Made by a program: the position numbers and the translations under genes. Under the pieces are notes generated by a model. That model worked only from the letters and a program-made list of their open reading frames with translations, was not told the DNA's origin and searched no databases. This document shows positions 1 to 11,314 of a stretch of 64,000 bases of DNA, one piece after another. Numbering within the stretch: the first letter of the stretch is position 1; every line of letters begins with the position of its first letter. The stretch lies in assembly GCA_033060915.1 (NCBI GenBank), contig CM065388.1:39988501-40052500 (forward strand), in the 5' to 3' direction. Source of the stretch: Euryodendron excelsum. Its lineage: Eukaryota; Streptophyta; Magnoliopsida; Ericales; Pentaphylacaceae.

Positions 1-31
1 AACCAGATATGGTCACTATGAATTTCTGGTT

Positions 32-250
32 ATGCCATTTGAAGTTACTAATGCACCTGCTACATTCATGGATTTGAGGAATTGGGTCTTCAAACCCTTC
101 CTTGATGATTTTGTTATTGTGTTTATTGATGATATTTTAGTGTACTCTAAAAGTCTTATAGATCATGAGCACCACTTAAGGATGATTCTACAAACTCTAC
201 GAGACAACAGATTGTATGTCAAACTGAAGGAGTTTATTATCGAAGATTTG
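32..250 (+). pseudogene. gypsy reverse transcriptase fragment (palm with catalytic FIDD)
   Basis: The 73-residue open stretch holds a gypsy RT palm: a NAPATFMDL motif (residues 7-15) and the catalytic F-I-D-D (residues 31-34) followed by ILVYSKS. Reading is lost near 236, where the frame jumps from the palm straight to the later 'YYRRFV' connection motif. An internal deletion has removed the segment between the palm and connection subdomains. The upstream fingers, protease and gag lie outside the window. It is non-functional as it stands. Confidence 0.85.
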
Positions 251-722
251 TGAAGGACTTCTCCAAGATTGCGACGCCAATAACACACCTCACCCGGAAG
301 AACACTCCATTTAAATGGAATGAGAAGAGGGAGTAAAGCTTCTAAGAATTGAAGAACCAATTAGTGTCCACACCAATCCTAGCCTTGCCGCTTCCCATAG
401 GGGACTGGGATGCGTATTAATGCAACATGGTAAAGTAATTGCACATGCCTCGAGACAGTTGAGACCGCAAGAGAAGAACTACCGGGCCCATGATCTTAAA
501 TTGGCAGCGGTGGTATTTGCTTTGAAGATTTGGCGCTACTACTTGTATGGAGTCACATGTGAGATCTTCACTAACCATAAAAGTTTGAAATACCTTTTCA
601 CACAGAAGGAGCTAAACATGAGATAGAGAAAATGGCTCGAGTTGATTAAGGATTACGATATTCTCATTCAATACCATTCAGGCAAGGCCAATGTGGTGGC
701 TGACGCATTGAGTCAGAAATCT
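237..722 (+). pseudogene. gypsy RT connection and RNase H fragment
   Basis: From 237 the translated frame reads a [13 protein letters not shown] connection motif, then [15 protein letters not shown], but with three stops before 420. RNase H follows at 420-722, with the [12 protein letters not shown] and ELIKDYDI segments and the closing DALSQKS motif. One stop (TAG, about 624) splits the RNase H. This is the usual gypsy order RT-RNase H-integrase, and it is clearly decayed. Between 723 and 960 the expected spacer is present but shifted among frames. Confidence 0.8.
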
Positions 723-959
723 ACCGCCAACTTAGCATGCCTTATTACGTCACAACGACCTTTGCTTATTGACCTAGAGAGATCGAAGATTGAAGTTGCT
801 GCACCAAGCACCTATATGATGCTTGCACCATGATCGCCCAACTAGCGTTGATAGAAGTTGTAAAGTAATAGCAACCTGAAAACCCTTACTTGTGGAAGAT
901 CCGAAGCCAGACTTCACCTTGTATGATGGAGCCTTAAAGTTTAGAAATTGATTGTGTGT

Positions 960-2255
960 TCCAAATGTACCCGAGATCAGCAGACAAGTTTTGGAAGAAG
1001 CCCACAATATAAAGTTCACTATGCATCCAGGAGGCACAAAGATGTATCGGGATTTGAAGGAGACATTTTGGTGACTAGGAATGAAGAAGGAAATAGCCGA
1101 GTTCTTATTGCGATGCCTACAATGCCAACAAATCAATGAAGAACATCAAAGACCGGCAGGACTACTTTAACCTTTACCGATACCGAAATGGAAGTGAAAG
1201 CATATCACCATGGATTTGGTCGTAGGATTGCCGAGATCGCCATGGGGTTGTGATGCTATATGGATTATTGTTGCTCGCCTCACCAAATTCGCACATTTCT
1301 TACCAGTGAAGACTACATACTCTTTATCAAAGCATGCGACCCTTTATATTGTGGAGGTTGTTCGATTACACGACATGCTAGTTTTGATAGTGTCCGATCG
1401 AGACCCAAGATTTGTGTCAAAATTTTGGAAGAGTTTGCAAAGGGCTTTGGGCAACGAATTGAAGTTTAGCATGACATTTCATCCACAAACCGATGGGCAA
1501 TTAGAAAGGACTATTCAAACCCTAGAAGACATGTTGCGGTTATGTGTTCTCGACTTTCAAGGGAGCTGGGAGGATCATTTACCATTAGTGGAATTCGCCT
1601 ACAACAACAATTTTCATGCCACCATCGAAATGGCACCTTATGAAGTGCTTTACAGGAGGAAGTGTAGATCTCCAGTATGTTGGACTGTGGTTGGAGAGAG
1701 GAAGATTTTTGGGCCAGAGCTTGTGCAACTGACCATCGACAAGATCAAGGTCATTCAGCAACGACTACACACCGTCAAAGTCACCAGAAGAGCTATGCAG
1801 ACGTGCGAAGACGGGACTTAGAGTTTGATGAATGGAGCCACGTGTTCTTGAAGGTATCTCCTTCCAAGGGGATAAATCGCTTTAGCAAGAAGGGAAAGTT
1901 TAGTCCAAGGTACATCGGACCATTTGAAGTTCTTGAAAGGGTTGGACCCGTTGCTTATCGTATTGATATTCCTCTGGAACTTTCACAAGTTCACAAGTTC
2001 ACAATGTCTTTCATGTTTCAATGCTACGGAGGTATGTTCATGACCCGACACACGTTATTGATCACTATCCTTTGGCCGTGAATGAAGATTTAAGTTACGT
2101 TGAGAGACCGGTTGAGATTCTTGATCGCCGCGACCAAGTTCTTAAGAACAAGGTCATTCCATTGGTACGCGTTTTATGGCAGAACCACACTTAGGAGGAA
2201 TCTATTTGGGAATGTGAAGACGAGATCCAGGAGTATTATTCTTTTTTGTTTGAAT
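960..2255 (+). pseudogene. gypsy integrase with C-terminal extension
   Basis: The zinc-binding part is seen around 1020-1135 (HPGGTKMYRDL, then C-x2-C at 1113-1125) but needs a frame change. The catalytic core is open from 1210 to about 1690. Its acidic triad is visible: Asp at 1213, Asp at 1396 in a SDRDPRF motif, and Glu at 1504 in an LERTIQTLEDMLR motif. After a shift near 1690-1820 the tail continues with GKFSPRYIGPFEVLERVG (about 1895-1955), the GPF/Y module typical of gypsy integrases. It ends in a 'YYPLAV..YVERPVEILDR' region up to about 2252. At least one stop (2190s) and two frame changes make it a pseudogene. No chromodomain can be confirmed by eye. Confidence 0.85.
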
Positions 2256-2510
2256 GATAACTTGTATCAAGTTTGGGGACCAAACTTATTTAAGAGGGGA
2301 AGGATATAGTACCCTGAACCAATTAATTTCCCTATTTATGTGTTTCTCTAAATTTTATATCATTCTAATGTGCATTTGGGTTAAGTTGACCAATTAAAAG
2401 TCATGTTGTAACTTATGTTGAAGGTATGAGACATATGGGATTATTTCTCATATATGTCTTCTTATAACACAAAACATACACACACATATACGCACACACC
2501 CAATGGGTAG

Positions 2511-2575
2511 AGAGAGAGAGAGAGAGAGAGGAAGAGGAGAAGAAGAGGAAGAAGAAGGAGAAAGGGAGCTTAGAG
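2511..2575 (+). repeat. (GA)n microsatellite and GA-rich tract
   Basis: About ten GA units are followed by an interrupted purine tract (GGAAGAGGAGAAGAAG). It lies inside the gypsy LTR, and the short minus-strand ORF across it is only a shadow of the repeat. Confidence 0.9.
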
Positions 2576-2702
2576 AGCTTCAACCCAAGCCAAGAGAGGT
2601 CATTTGAAGATTTGAACAAAACTTGAGGAAGGTAAGGTTCCATTCTCTCTCTAAAATTGTATATGTATATCTATCTATCTTGGTGGTTTGTATTGGGTAT
2701 TT

Positions 2703-2707
2703 GTATA
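2703..2707. repeat. target-site duplication GTATA (left) of the copia element
   Basis: GTATA lies directly before the TGTTGACTC start of the 5' LTR and again directly after the CAACA end of the 3' LTR at 14166-14170. A perfect 5-bp match proves that both ends belong to one insertion. Confidence 0.95.
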
Positions 2708-3654
2708 TGTTGACTCAAGGTTGATCCCCATGTTAATTTTGATAATAACTAAAGCTTGTGTTATTTTACTAATGCATTTACTTCGTGTGCAAATTAATGA
2801 AGTTTATAATTTAGACTTAAAGTTCAATTTTAAGTCTAACACTTGTCAAAGTGAATGCACAACAAGTGCAAGATCAAGTATTGAACTCCAAGAGCTATGC
2901 AATGAACCAAACAGAGCATTAACGCCAATTTCTACTTCAAACAGATTATTTGCATTCGAAGAGATTAAAGGTGTTCAAATAAGGCTGTCATCAAGTATAC
3001 ATAGACTCAATAAACTTGTCTTGCACTCAGAAAGATTGAAGACTTCATCAAAGTGTGCTAAAATTGGTTGAAGATGATTTTGATTGCGGAGAGATTAAAA
3101 AAGCTCAAAAGAGGAGGTCATCAAGTGTGCAAAAGGTCGATTCAAGATAATGTGATTGGAAGCTGCTTATGAAGAAGATTCATATTAAATGCTTGATCTC
3201 TACATGAATCCAAGTGAAGAATTCTTCTGAGATATAAAGAATCAATGAAGAAAATGTGTATGAAGAAATTTCATCAAGCTTACAAAAATCTCATTGAAGT
3301 GATTTTAAAAAAGAAAGAAGAATTGCTAGCAAAGAGAAGAAATCGGTAATGAAGCATTGTGAAGCTCTACATAATAGAGAAAGCTTGATATTAAAAGATA
3401 TTGTTCTACAATGAAAGAAGAAGCTTTACAAATAAAGTAAAAGAGATCAAAGTCGATTTAATGAAGCTCAGACAGTTTGGAAATCAAGAAGAAATGAATA
3501 CCAAATAAAGTGTTCAATCCAAATTGAATAAAAGTTATCTCTGATGAGTTATAGAATTTTTATTGATCATCATAACCCAAAAAGAAGACTCATTGAAGAT
3601 CTTATACTATTGCTGAGATGAACTGAGTCATTGTAAGTCAGAAAGTAGATTTCT

Positions 3655-4045
3655 GGGCAATGAGCTGACTCATGAAAATGAAGAGTCGCCTCATAAAGAC
3701 AGACGCAAATGACTTGAAGACAAAATGTGCAATGAGCCAACTCATGGAAATGAGGACCCGACTCATGAAGACAGAAGCAGAAAACCTGAAGACGAAATGA
3801 GCAAAGAGCCAACTCTTGAATATAAAGAATTGACTCATGATGACGGAAGTAAGATTTTTGTGCAAAGAGCCGACTCATGAAATTGAAGAGTTGCCTTATG
3901 AAGGCAGAAGCAAAATGATGTGAAGACAGAATGATCAATGAGTCGACTCATTAATATGTAGAGTAGACTCATAGAGATAGTGGACAATATCTGGCAAATG
4001 CATAACTAGAAGAGTCGACTCTTTAAGCCTGGAGTCGACTTATGG
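3655..4045 (+). promoter_or_regulatory. cluster of about 12 imperfect GAGTCGACTC palindromes in the 5' LTR
   Basis: Variants of GAGTCGACTCATG recur every 15-50 bp. Examples start near 3662, 3684, 3735, 3756, 3816, 3828, 3868, 3888, 3941, 3962, 4011 and 4031. The core is GTCGAC or a one-base variant. The cluster lies 100-480 bp upstream of the LTR TATA box, where an enhancer would sit. The 3' LTR has the matching cluster at 13105-13490, and a few related sites occur before the post-pol ORF. Confidence 0.85.
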
Positions 4046-4137
4046 GATATAACGGTTAGTTTTTCTAACGTTATAACGAACTGGACGTGCATTAAATGAA
4101 CCCCAACAACCTCCAATGGATGAAATCAATACAAGGG

Positions 4138-4147
4138 TTTATATACA
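4138..4147 (+). promoter_or_regulatory. TATA box of copia 1 5' LTR
   Basis: TTTATATACA follows the palindrome cluster and is conserved in the 3' LTR at 13584-13593. It marks the probable U3/R region. The transcription start itself cannot be seen. Confidence 0.65.
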
Positions 4148-4711
4148 AGCTTCCAGCTATATTTATAACTAGAAGAGAGACAAGAAACAACAATCCACTG
4201 ACTGATCAACTGAAATTCCTGTACATTCTTCTTGTTTTCACTTTGTGAGCTTTGATTGTATAATCCACTCTTGTTAGAGAGTTTGTAAGCTACTTGTATA
4301 TCTTTATACACTTGTAAGTGAGAGTTTGAGAGTTTTCTTGAGAAAGAAAAACTCTTGTAAGTTTGAGTAGAGCTTGGACAAAACCACTTGGTGGCTGAAG
4401 AACTTCAGTAGAAGTTTTTGTGTATAGTTAGCTAAACACTTGGTCAATCAACACCCATTCGTAATTGGAGATTACATAGTGGAAGAAGACTTCAAAGGAA
4501 TCTTAAGATAAGGACGTAGACCACGGATTGTGGTTGAACTTCGATAAATCTTTTTGTTCTTTCTATTACTCTATTTTCTTTTCTTCTGCTGATTACATTG
4601 CATTTCATATAAATTGATTACTGTTACATTATTTAGATTAATCTTAATTTTTATTAATTTTTAAAAAACCCAATTCACCCCGTCTCTTGGGTTATCTTTT
4701 GGGCCAACAAT

Positions 4712-4723
4712 TGGTATCAGAGC
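4712..4723 (+). other. primer-binding site of copia 1 (initiator tRNA-Met type)
   Basis: TGGTATCAGAGC starts two bases after the CAACA end of the LTR. It is complementary to the 3' end of plant initiator tRNA-Met, the usual copia primer. Confidence 0.92.
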
Positions 4724-4765
4724 TTATATTCTTGTTTTATGGCTTAATATCCTAGAAATATATCC

Positions 4766-6400
4766 ATGGCAACCAATTTTGGAAGCTCTCTCGGTGAGGG
4801 TCAATCCACAAATAGACCACCTATGTTTAATGACACTAATTATAATTATTAGAAAAATAGAATGAGAATTTATATCCAATAGGTAGATTATGAATTATGG
4901 AGACTCATAGTAAATGGTCCCAAGACACCTACAACTAGAGTAGATAGAACTGATGTCCCTAAACCAGAATCTGAATGGGATAAAGATAATTTAAAAATAC
5001 TACAATCTAATGTGAAAGCCATGAATATTTTATATTGTGCACTTGATCCAAATGAATTTAATCGTATTTCCACTTGTGAATCAACCAAGGAAACATAGGA
5101 TAGATTAGAAGTCACATACGAAGGTACCAATCAAGTTAAGGAATCTAAAATCAATATTTTGGTACATAGCTATGAATTGTTTAAAATGAAACCAGATGAA
5201 TCCATCACCAAAATGTTCATAAGGTTCACCGATATTATTAATGGTTTAAAATCTCTTGGAAAGGTGTATCCTAATAATGAGCAAGTAAGGAAGATTCTAA
5301 GGTCTTTGCCAAAGGCTTGAGAGGCTAAGGTCACAGCAATCCAAAAAGCAAAGTAGCTCAACACACTACCTCTTGAAGAACTCTTGGGCTCTTTAATGAC
5401 TTATGAGCTCACACAAAAGCAACATGCCCAAGAGGAAGAAGAAAAGAAGAAAAGGGTAGTTGCATTCAAATCCACCAGTTAGGATGATGAATCTACAAAT
5501 GATGAGAATGAAGATGAAATTGCTTTCATCACTCAAAAATTTAAAAGATTCACGAAGAAGAAATAGAGAGGTGGAAAGAAGCATGAAGTTGAAGGAGAAC
5601 CAAGTAAGGAATCTAACATTACATGCTACGAATGCAAGAAACCTGACCATATAAAGGCATAATATTCTCTGCCCAGAAAGAGACGAAAGAAATATCAAGG
5701 GAAGAAGGCCATGGCAGCCACGACATGGAGTGATGATGAAGAATCAAGCTCTGAAGAAGAAGCCGAACCAGAAGAAGTGGCTAATCTATGTCTCATGGCT
5801 CATGAGGATGATAGTGAGGTATCAAACTCTTCCCAATTTACTTTTAATGAATTACAAGATGCATTTGATGATTTACTTTGTGAATTCAGAAAGATGGGAA
5901 TTAAAAATGAACTTCTTAAAAAGATGGTTTCCACTCTTACTGATGAAAATAAAATTTTACAAAAAAAAAAAAAAAAAAATTTGAAAAACAAAGTCTGTAT
6001 CTTGAAGAATAAGATTAAGAAAGACTCTTTTCAAAAATATTCTTCAAAAGAAAATTAGATCTTATGTGATAAGGTTACAGGTTTAGAAACAACTCTTTTT
6101 AAATGTGTAAATGGAAAAAAAAAACTAGATGCAATTTTAGAAAAACAAAAATGTTCATTAAACAAAGCAGGACTTGGCTTTGATCCTTTTAAAATAAAGA
6201 AATTTTCAAAAGGAAGATTTGGTACTTCAACTGAAAAACCACAAATATCATGCTTTTATTGTCATAAACTAGGACATATTGCTAGTAGATGTTATGCCTT
6301 ACAAAAATCAAATGTTCCTAGAAATGCATGGGTCTCTAGAAGATTATTGAAAACTAACCCCCAAGGACCCAAGATGATTTGGGTACCTAAGGTAAGATAA
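4766..6400 (+). pseudogene. copia 1 gag (nucleocapsid with zinc knuckles)
   Basis: The frame starts at ATG 4766 (MATNFGSSLGEG). It continues through a capsid-like region with NRPPMFNDTNYNY, VNGPKTPTT and VKAMNILYCALDP, then KKKRVVAFKST. A first zinc knuckle (CYECKKPDHIKA, last Cys lost) lies near 5620-5660. An acidic serine/glutamate stretch follows (5711-5800) and then a coiled-coil-like Lys-rich part with an A-run at 5957-5980. A second knuckle is intact, CFYCHKLGHIASRC, near 6250-6295. The product ends in GPKMIWVPKVR at 6400. At least six stops interrupt it, several at positions where the family has Trp. Gag would package element RNA in virus-like particles. Confidence 0.85.
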
Positions 6401-6401
6401 A

Positions 6402-6424
6402 TCCTTTTTTTTTTTTTTTTTTTT
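6402..6424. repeat. poly-T run between gag and pol
   Basis: An almost pure run of about 22 T lies between the gag stop at 6400 and the start of the protease frame. Homopolymers of this length are prone to slippage. Confidence 0.9.
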
Positions 6425-6430
6425 GTGTAG

Positions 6431-7857
6431 GTTTGCCTTCAAGCAAAATTTAAGAAATACCATTGGTACTTCGATAGTGGATGCTTAAGACATATGACGG
6501 AAGATGAAGCATAATTTACATCTCTCTCACCAAAGGATGGAGGTCTTGTCACATTTGGTGACAATAGCAAAAGGAAGATCATCAGTATAAGTAGTATCGG
6601 TAAGAATTCTTCTACCTCTATCGAAAATGTATTACTTGTTAAAGGACTCAAACATAATCTTTTGAGCATTAGTCAACTTTGTGACAAAGGAAGCAAGGTT
6701 GTATTTGAATCTTTTAAATGTGATGTAATTGACATTAATGATAACAAGACAATTCTCACTGGACATAGACAAGACAATATTTATGTTTTCAATTTTAATG
6801 ATTTATCCTCTTGCAAAGTAGAATGTCTTACTGCTATGAGTAGTGATGAAAGTTAGTTGTGGCATAGAAGACTTGGTCACATTAATATGAGCATACTTTC
6901 AAAAGTTTCCAAAAATGATTTGGTCAAAGGTCTTCCAAAAATAAAATTTGACAAAGATAGAATTTGTAATGCTTGTCAATTAGGTAAGCAAACTCGAATT
7001 TCTTTTAAATCCTTAAATATGCTCACTACCTCTAGGCCACTATAACTATTGCATATTGACTTATTTGGACCAACTAAAACTTTGAGCCTTGGTGGTAAAC
7101 AATATGCATTTGTTATTGTTGATGACTATTCTAGATTTATATGGACATTCTTTTTAGCTCATAAGGATGAGACAATTATTTTCTTCACAAAATTTTGTAG
7201 AAAGGTCCAAAATGACAATGGAATTTCAATCACTTCTATTAGGACTGATCATGGAGGGGAATCAATTGTAAACCTTTTGAAACATTCTGTGATGAAAATG
7301 GCTTTGATCACAACTTTTCAGCCCCTAGAACATCTCAACAAAATGGGATTGTTGAGAGGAAAAACAAAGTTTTAGAAGAAATGGCAAGAACCATGCTTTG
7401 CGAAAATGGTTTACCAAAATACTTTTAGGCTGAAGCTGTTAACATAGCGTGTTATGTTTTGAATCGAATATTATTTAGAAAGTTTTTTAACAAAGTTCCT
7501 TATAAACTTTGGAAAGATAAGAAACCAAATGTCTCATACTTTAAAGCTTTTAGATGTAAATGCTTTGTATTGAATAACAATAAAGACAATCTAGGCAAGT
7601 TTGATGCAAAATCTGACGAGGGTGTATTTCTTGGCTATTCAACACATAGCAAGGCTTATAGAGTCTTTAATAAGAGGACTCTAGTGGTTGAAGAATCAGT
7701 CCATGTCACTTTTGATGAACTTAATCCTTCTTCGAAGAATATTGCAAGTGATGATATAAATGAGTTAAAACCTAAAATGGAAAGGATGGACATTCAACCA
7801 AGCTCAAATGAAGAACCACAAAAGGAAAGAGAAGTGCAAGAAGCTTCTACTAGATAA
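6431..7857 (+). pseudogene. copia 1 protease and integrase
   Basis: Protease is seen from 6431, with the aspartic motif F-D-S-G near 6466-6480 followed by CLRHM and VTFGDNSKRKI. The segment reads on to LLSISQLCDKGSKV (6660-6700). The GAG-pre-integrase zinc region (LWHRRLGHINMS near 6857, then C-x2-C near 6970-6985) precedes the integrase core at 7049. The core shows HIDLFGPT (Asp), RTDHGGE (Asp, about 7240) and the third acidic residue near 7350 after a one-base shift around 7265-7275. The copia-typical tail (KLWKDKKPNVSYFKAFRCKCFVLN, GVFLGYS, HVTFDE) is open at 7459-7857. There are stops at about 6513, 6856, 7045 and 7427. Protease would cut Gag-Pol and integrase would join cDNA to the host. 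Confidence 0.88.
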
Positions 7858-9038
7858 CAAGGAATCAATGAAGGTCTACCTAAGGAGTAAAAGTTTGTGC
7901 AACCATCCTACGGAACAAATCCTACGTGATCCTTCACAAGGAGTAAGAACTCAATCCTCTATAAAAAAAAATAAATGTAATCATCTTGCATTTTTATCTC
8001 AAATAGAGCCTAAGTGTTTTGATGATGCTGAAAATGATGAATTTTGGATAAATGCAATGCAAGAAGAATTGAACCAATTTGAAAAAAATGAGGTATGGCA
8101 CCGTGTTCCTAGACCTAGTGATCATCCAATCATTGGAACTGAATGGGTATTTAGAAATAAAATGGATGAGTCTGGAATTATTGTGAGAATAAGGCAAGAC
8201 TTGTTGCTTAAGGTTATAGCCAAGAAGAAGGCATTGATTTTGATGAAACCTATACTCCGGTAGCCAGATTAGAAGTCATTAGATTATTTCTTGCATTTGC
8301 TTGTTTTAAATATTTTAAATTGTATCAAATGGATGTTAAAAGCTCTTTCCTAAATGGCTTTATCACTGAAGAAGTTTTTGTTGAACAACCACCTGGATTT
8401 GAAGATCCAAAATTTCCTGACCATGTTCTCAAACTCACAAAAGCTTTGTATGGTTTGAAGCAAGCCCTAAGGGCTTAGTATAAAAGATTAAGTAAGTTTT
8501 TTATTGAAAAAGGTTTTTCTAGAGGAAAATAGATATCACTCTTTTTATCAAGATAAAAAACGGTGATATGCTTGTAGTACAAATTTATGTAGATGATATT
8601 ATATTCGGTGCTACTAATGAATCACTTCGCGAAGAATTTGCTAAGAGTATGCGGGGATAATTCGAGATGAGTATGATGGGAGAGCTCAACTACTTTCTCG
8701 GACTTCAAATCAAGTAATCGAAGGAAGGCATCTTCATCAACCAAGCCAAGTACATCAAGGACTTGATCAAAAAGTTTAGCATGGAAGATGCAAAGCCTAT
8801 AAGTACTCCAATGAGTACTACAACAAAATTGAATAGCGACGAGAAAGGTAAGTCAGTGGATACTAAACTCTATAGAAGTATGATAGGCTCTTTATTGTAT
8901 CTAACTGCTAGTAGACCAGATATAATGTTTAGTGTTTGCTTATGTGCTCGTTTTCAATCCAATCCTAAAGAATCTCACGTGATTGCTGTAAAGAGAATTT
9001 TTCGTTATCTCAAGCACACACCAAACCTTGGATTATGA
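7858..9038 (+). pseudogene. copia 1 reverse transcriptase
   Basis: The copia RT begins near 7990 (FLSQIEPKCFDDAENDEFW, then WVFRNKMDESG). It goes on with a frame change near 8200, then MDVKSSFLNGF (8325-8360), LTKALYGLKQA (8435-8465) and the catalytic Y-V-D-D at 8586-8597. It closes with FEMSMMGELNYFLGLQI, and MIGSLLYLTASRPDI at 8880-8930. The catalytic YVDD is intact but stops occur near 8477, 8530, 8658 and 8716. Order integrase-RT-RNase H confirms Ty1/copia and not gypsy. Confidence 0.9.
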
Positions 9039-9540
9039 TATCCAAAGGGCATTTGTTTTAATTTGAACGCTTACACTGACGCTGATTATGCGGGGAATAA
9101 AGTTAATAGGAAGAGCACTAGTGGCTCTTGCCAACTCCTAGGCAATATGATTGTATCTTGGTAGAAATTCAGTTACTCTCTCCATAGCTGAGCCTGAATA
9201 TGTAGTAGCTGGCAGTTGCTGTGCTCAAATGTTATAGATTAAGCAACAATTAAAAGATTATGGAATCTTGTTTGATCATATTCCTATCAACTGTGATAAT
9301 ACTAGTGCTATAAACTTGACTAAAAATCCTGTTCAACACTCTCGCACAAAGCATATTGAAATTAGTTATCACTTTATACGAGATCATGTACAAAAAGGTG
9401 ATATTGAATTTGACTTTATATGCACCAACATGCAATTGGCTGATATCTTTACTAAACCATTGAGTAAAGAGCGTTTTTGTATGATAAAAAGAGAATTAGG
9501 AATGCATTACATGATCATATTAAGATATCTATTATCTTAA
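9039..9540 (+). pseudogene. copia 1 RNase H
   Basis: It follows the RT after a stop at 9037. YTDADYAGN (about 9070-9100) carries the first acidic residue, followed by KSTSGSC. CDNTSAINLTKNPVQHSRTKHIEI (9291-9364) carries further conserved residues, and TKPLSKERF lies near the end. One frame change around 9165-9200 and a stop near 9190 break it. The last frame (9268-9540) is open. Confidence 0.87.
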
Positions 9541-9887
9541 AACTTGAAAAAGGTCATTTCTGAATTCCTTATACTTGACATGCCTAGTCTGGTCGCATGA
9601 GTCACCACTCCATTTCATAGGGTCGACTAATCATAACAGTGGACTCAAATTATTTCATTAACAGGCACGTGTCGGCTCATTAAGTTCATGAGTCGGGCCT
9701 ATATACTTTAACGAAGCCCATTTTACAAACATTTGAAATTTTCCTCTCACTCTCTTACTCTCACTCTTTTTCTCTCCCGCTCCCCTGTTCGCACCAAAGC
9801 CCAACCGTCACTACCGAATCTTCACAAATCTCTTTTTAAACCCTAATTGACTCTATTCCATCCTCTCTTAACATTCTTATTACATTA
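9541..9887 (+). promoter_or_regulatory. spacer between pol and the extra ORF, with TATA-like and GTCGAC-type sites
   Basis: No coding is seen. The spacer holds several relatives of the LTR palindrome (GGTCGACTAA at 9621-9630, GAGTCACCACTC near 9599, GTCGGCTCATTA near 9670, and CATGAGTCGGGC near 9687). A TATA-like CCTATATACTTT lies near 9698. A CT-rich stretch (9745-9785) looks like a plant 5' leader. Together this suggests a separate promoter or splice-controlled leader for the next ORF, but that is inference. Confidence 0.45.
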
Positions 9888-11314
9888 ATGGCTCCTAAAA
9901 TCAAACAAGGCCGAGAAAACCCTAACGCCTCTTCCTCGCGCACTCAGAAGCAAAAAAGAGTTGGACCAGTCATTAGAGAATAGAGGAAAGACCTCCTGAA
10001 GAACAACCTGGATGGGATATCACACATTTTAGAGATGCACTGGCGGAGGAAAGGTACATGAATATTTTTGGTCTGTGTAAAGTTCTGAATGGATGCTAGA
10101 TAAATTATACCTATTTTGAAAGTGAAAACTTCGACTTCCCTCACACCCTTGCCAGTCTAGGATGGAAACCCTACACAACAATTAGAGAGAATGTTTACCC
10201 AAAATTGGTTATGCATTTTTACTCTAATCTCATGAAGAAGATTGGAAGTAACGAAATTACTAGCTTTGTGAATGGAGTGAAAATCACACTAAATGAGGGT
10301 ATTCTTGCAGAGATTGTGGGCACTGGGTATGGTGGAGAAACTTACTTTGAATCCATTAGCCGAAAGAGACAACTTCAAGTTCTCTATGGTTAAGACCTAC
10401 TTGAGTCCACCCAACTCATAGCCAATAACCTTCCTGTTGAGTTGAGATTAGTCCACCATTTTGTGGCCACCATTTTCATACCCAAAGTTGGTAGTTTTGA
10501 GCGTGTAAGTGAGAAGGAACTGTCCTTCTTATGGTCCTTCCTCACAAACACCAAAATTGATGTGCCATACTATGTTCTCTTCAACATGGCCAATGCTGCT
10601 ACCATTGCCTCCAAAAACCTACCCTACGGGATGTTGCTCACTAAGATTTTCAAACATTTTCAAGTTAATCTTTTGAGTGTGACCTACAGAAAGCCTGATT
10701 CCTACAAAGATGAATACAATAAGTACACCTTGAGCATGATGGGATACAAGAAAGTCAATGGCCATTAGATTCCAAGGCCTAACAAAGTTGCCCCTGTCAA
10801 CTCTTTACAGAAAAGTGCATCTGCCTCTAGACCTAGAAAACCCTTAACCTAAACTCTTGAAGCCTCTTCTGTTGATGAACTTTTGGGAAGCATGATGGAC
10901 ATGTTTTAGAGCATGGACCAAAAACTTAATGAAGGGCTGCTTCAGTTGAAAAATCTTAAGCAAGATCTGATTAAACTAAAAAGGGCTCAAGGCATTGCAG
11001 TGGATGAAGAAGAAAGGGAAAGAGAACTAGAAAATGAAGTGAGACGTGAGGAAGAATAAGAGAAGGAACAAGAGGAAGACTTGGAGGACACATATATTGA
11101 ATCTGAAGATGACCCTGCAAATAGTTTTTTTGAGGATGCATCTGAGGATGCTACACCAAGAAAGAAGGCTGGTTCCGCAAAACAAGCCAAACCATCTACC
11201 TTAGCCTCTAGATTTGTGCGAAGGAGACCATATGGATTAAGACCTAGACCCTTTTCTGGTCCATCCAACACTGCCTCGGATCCTGTTGATCTCTCACCCT
11301 CTCCATCTCCTTAA
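9888..11314 (+). pseudogene. copia 1 post-pol ORF with a 'putative plant transposon protein' domain
   Basis: It starts at ATG 9888 (MAPKIKQGRENPNASSS, a basic N-terminus) and ends at 11314. After a shift around 10000-10080 the frame carries NVYPKLVMHFYSNLMKKI (about 10191-10245), FVNGVKITLNEGILAEIVG (10268-10320), LRLVHHFVATIFIPKVG (10444-10494), FLWSFLTNTKIDVPYYVLF (10525-10585) and LPYGMLLTKIFKHFQVNLL (10618-10674). The same ordered blocks occur in the CACTA ORF at 42338-43445 and, in part, in copia 2 at 19812-20768. I recall the domain from Pfam as 'putative plant transposon protein' (PF20167). The C-terminal half is acidic and coiled-coil-like (10910-11130), then basic and Pro/Ser-rich. 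Stops near 9979, 10100, 10391, 10767, 10850, 10907 and 11057 break it. Function is unknown; it sits where Sireviruses place an env-like gene, but I see no signal peptide or membrane span. Confidence 0.75.

Larger units (their letters stand above)
2305..2707 (+). repeat. gypsy 3' LTR, left part (split by copia insertion)
   Basis: It follows the purine tract at 2292-2304 and continues after the copia insertion at 14171. It contains a CACA/TACA-rich stretch (2468-2500), a (GA)n run at 2511-2530 and a GA-rich tract to about 2575. No gene is seen in it. Confidence 0.75.
2708..4709 (+). repeat. copia 1 5' LTR
   Basis: It begins TGTTG and ends CAACA, giving a perfect 5-bp inverted end, and is about 2002 bp long. 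It contains a palindrome cluster (3655-4045) and then a TATA box (4138). It is followed at once by the primer-binding site. The open frames inside it are not genes. Confidence 0.95.

Noticed and set aside
3570..3938. Minus-strand ORF of 122 aa (and the similar one at 13018-13575)
   Set aside because: It is a reading of the palindrome cluster in the LTR; the repeated HES-type phrases come from the DNA repeats.
3655..4045. Regularly spaced short repeats resembling a CRISPR array
   Set aside because: Spacing and repeat sequence are irregular, the repeats are palindromic and duplicated in both LTRs, and the context is a plant retrotransposon.
4712..4723. tRNA gene near the TGGTATCAGAGC sites
   Set aside because: These are 12-bp primer-binding sites with no cloverleaf around them.
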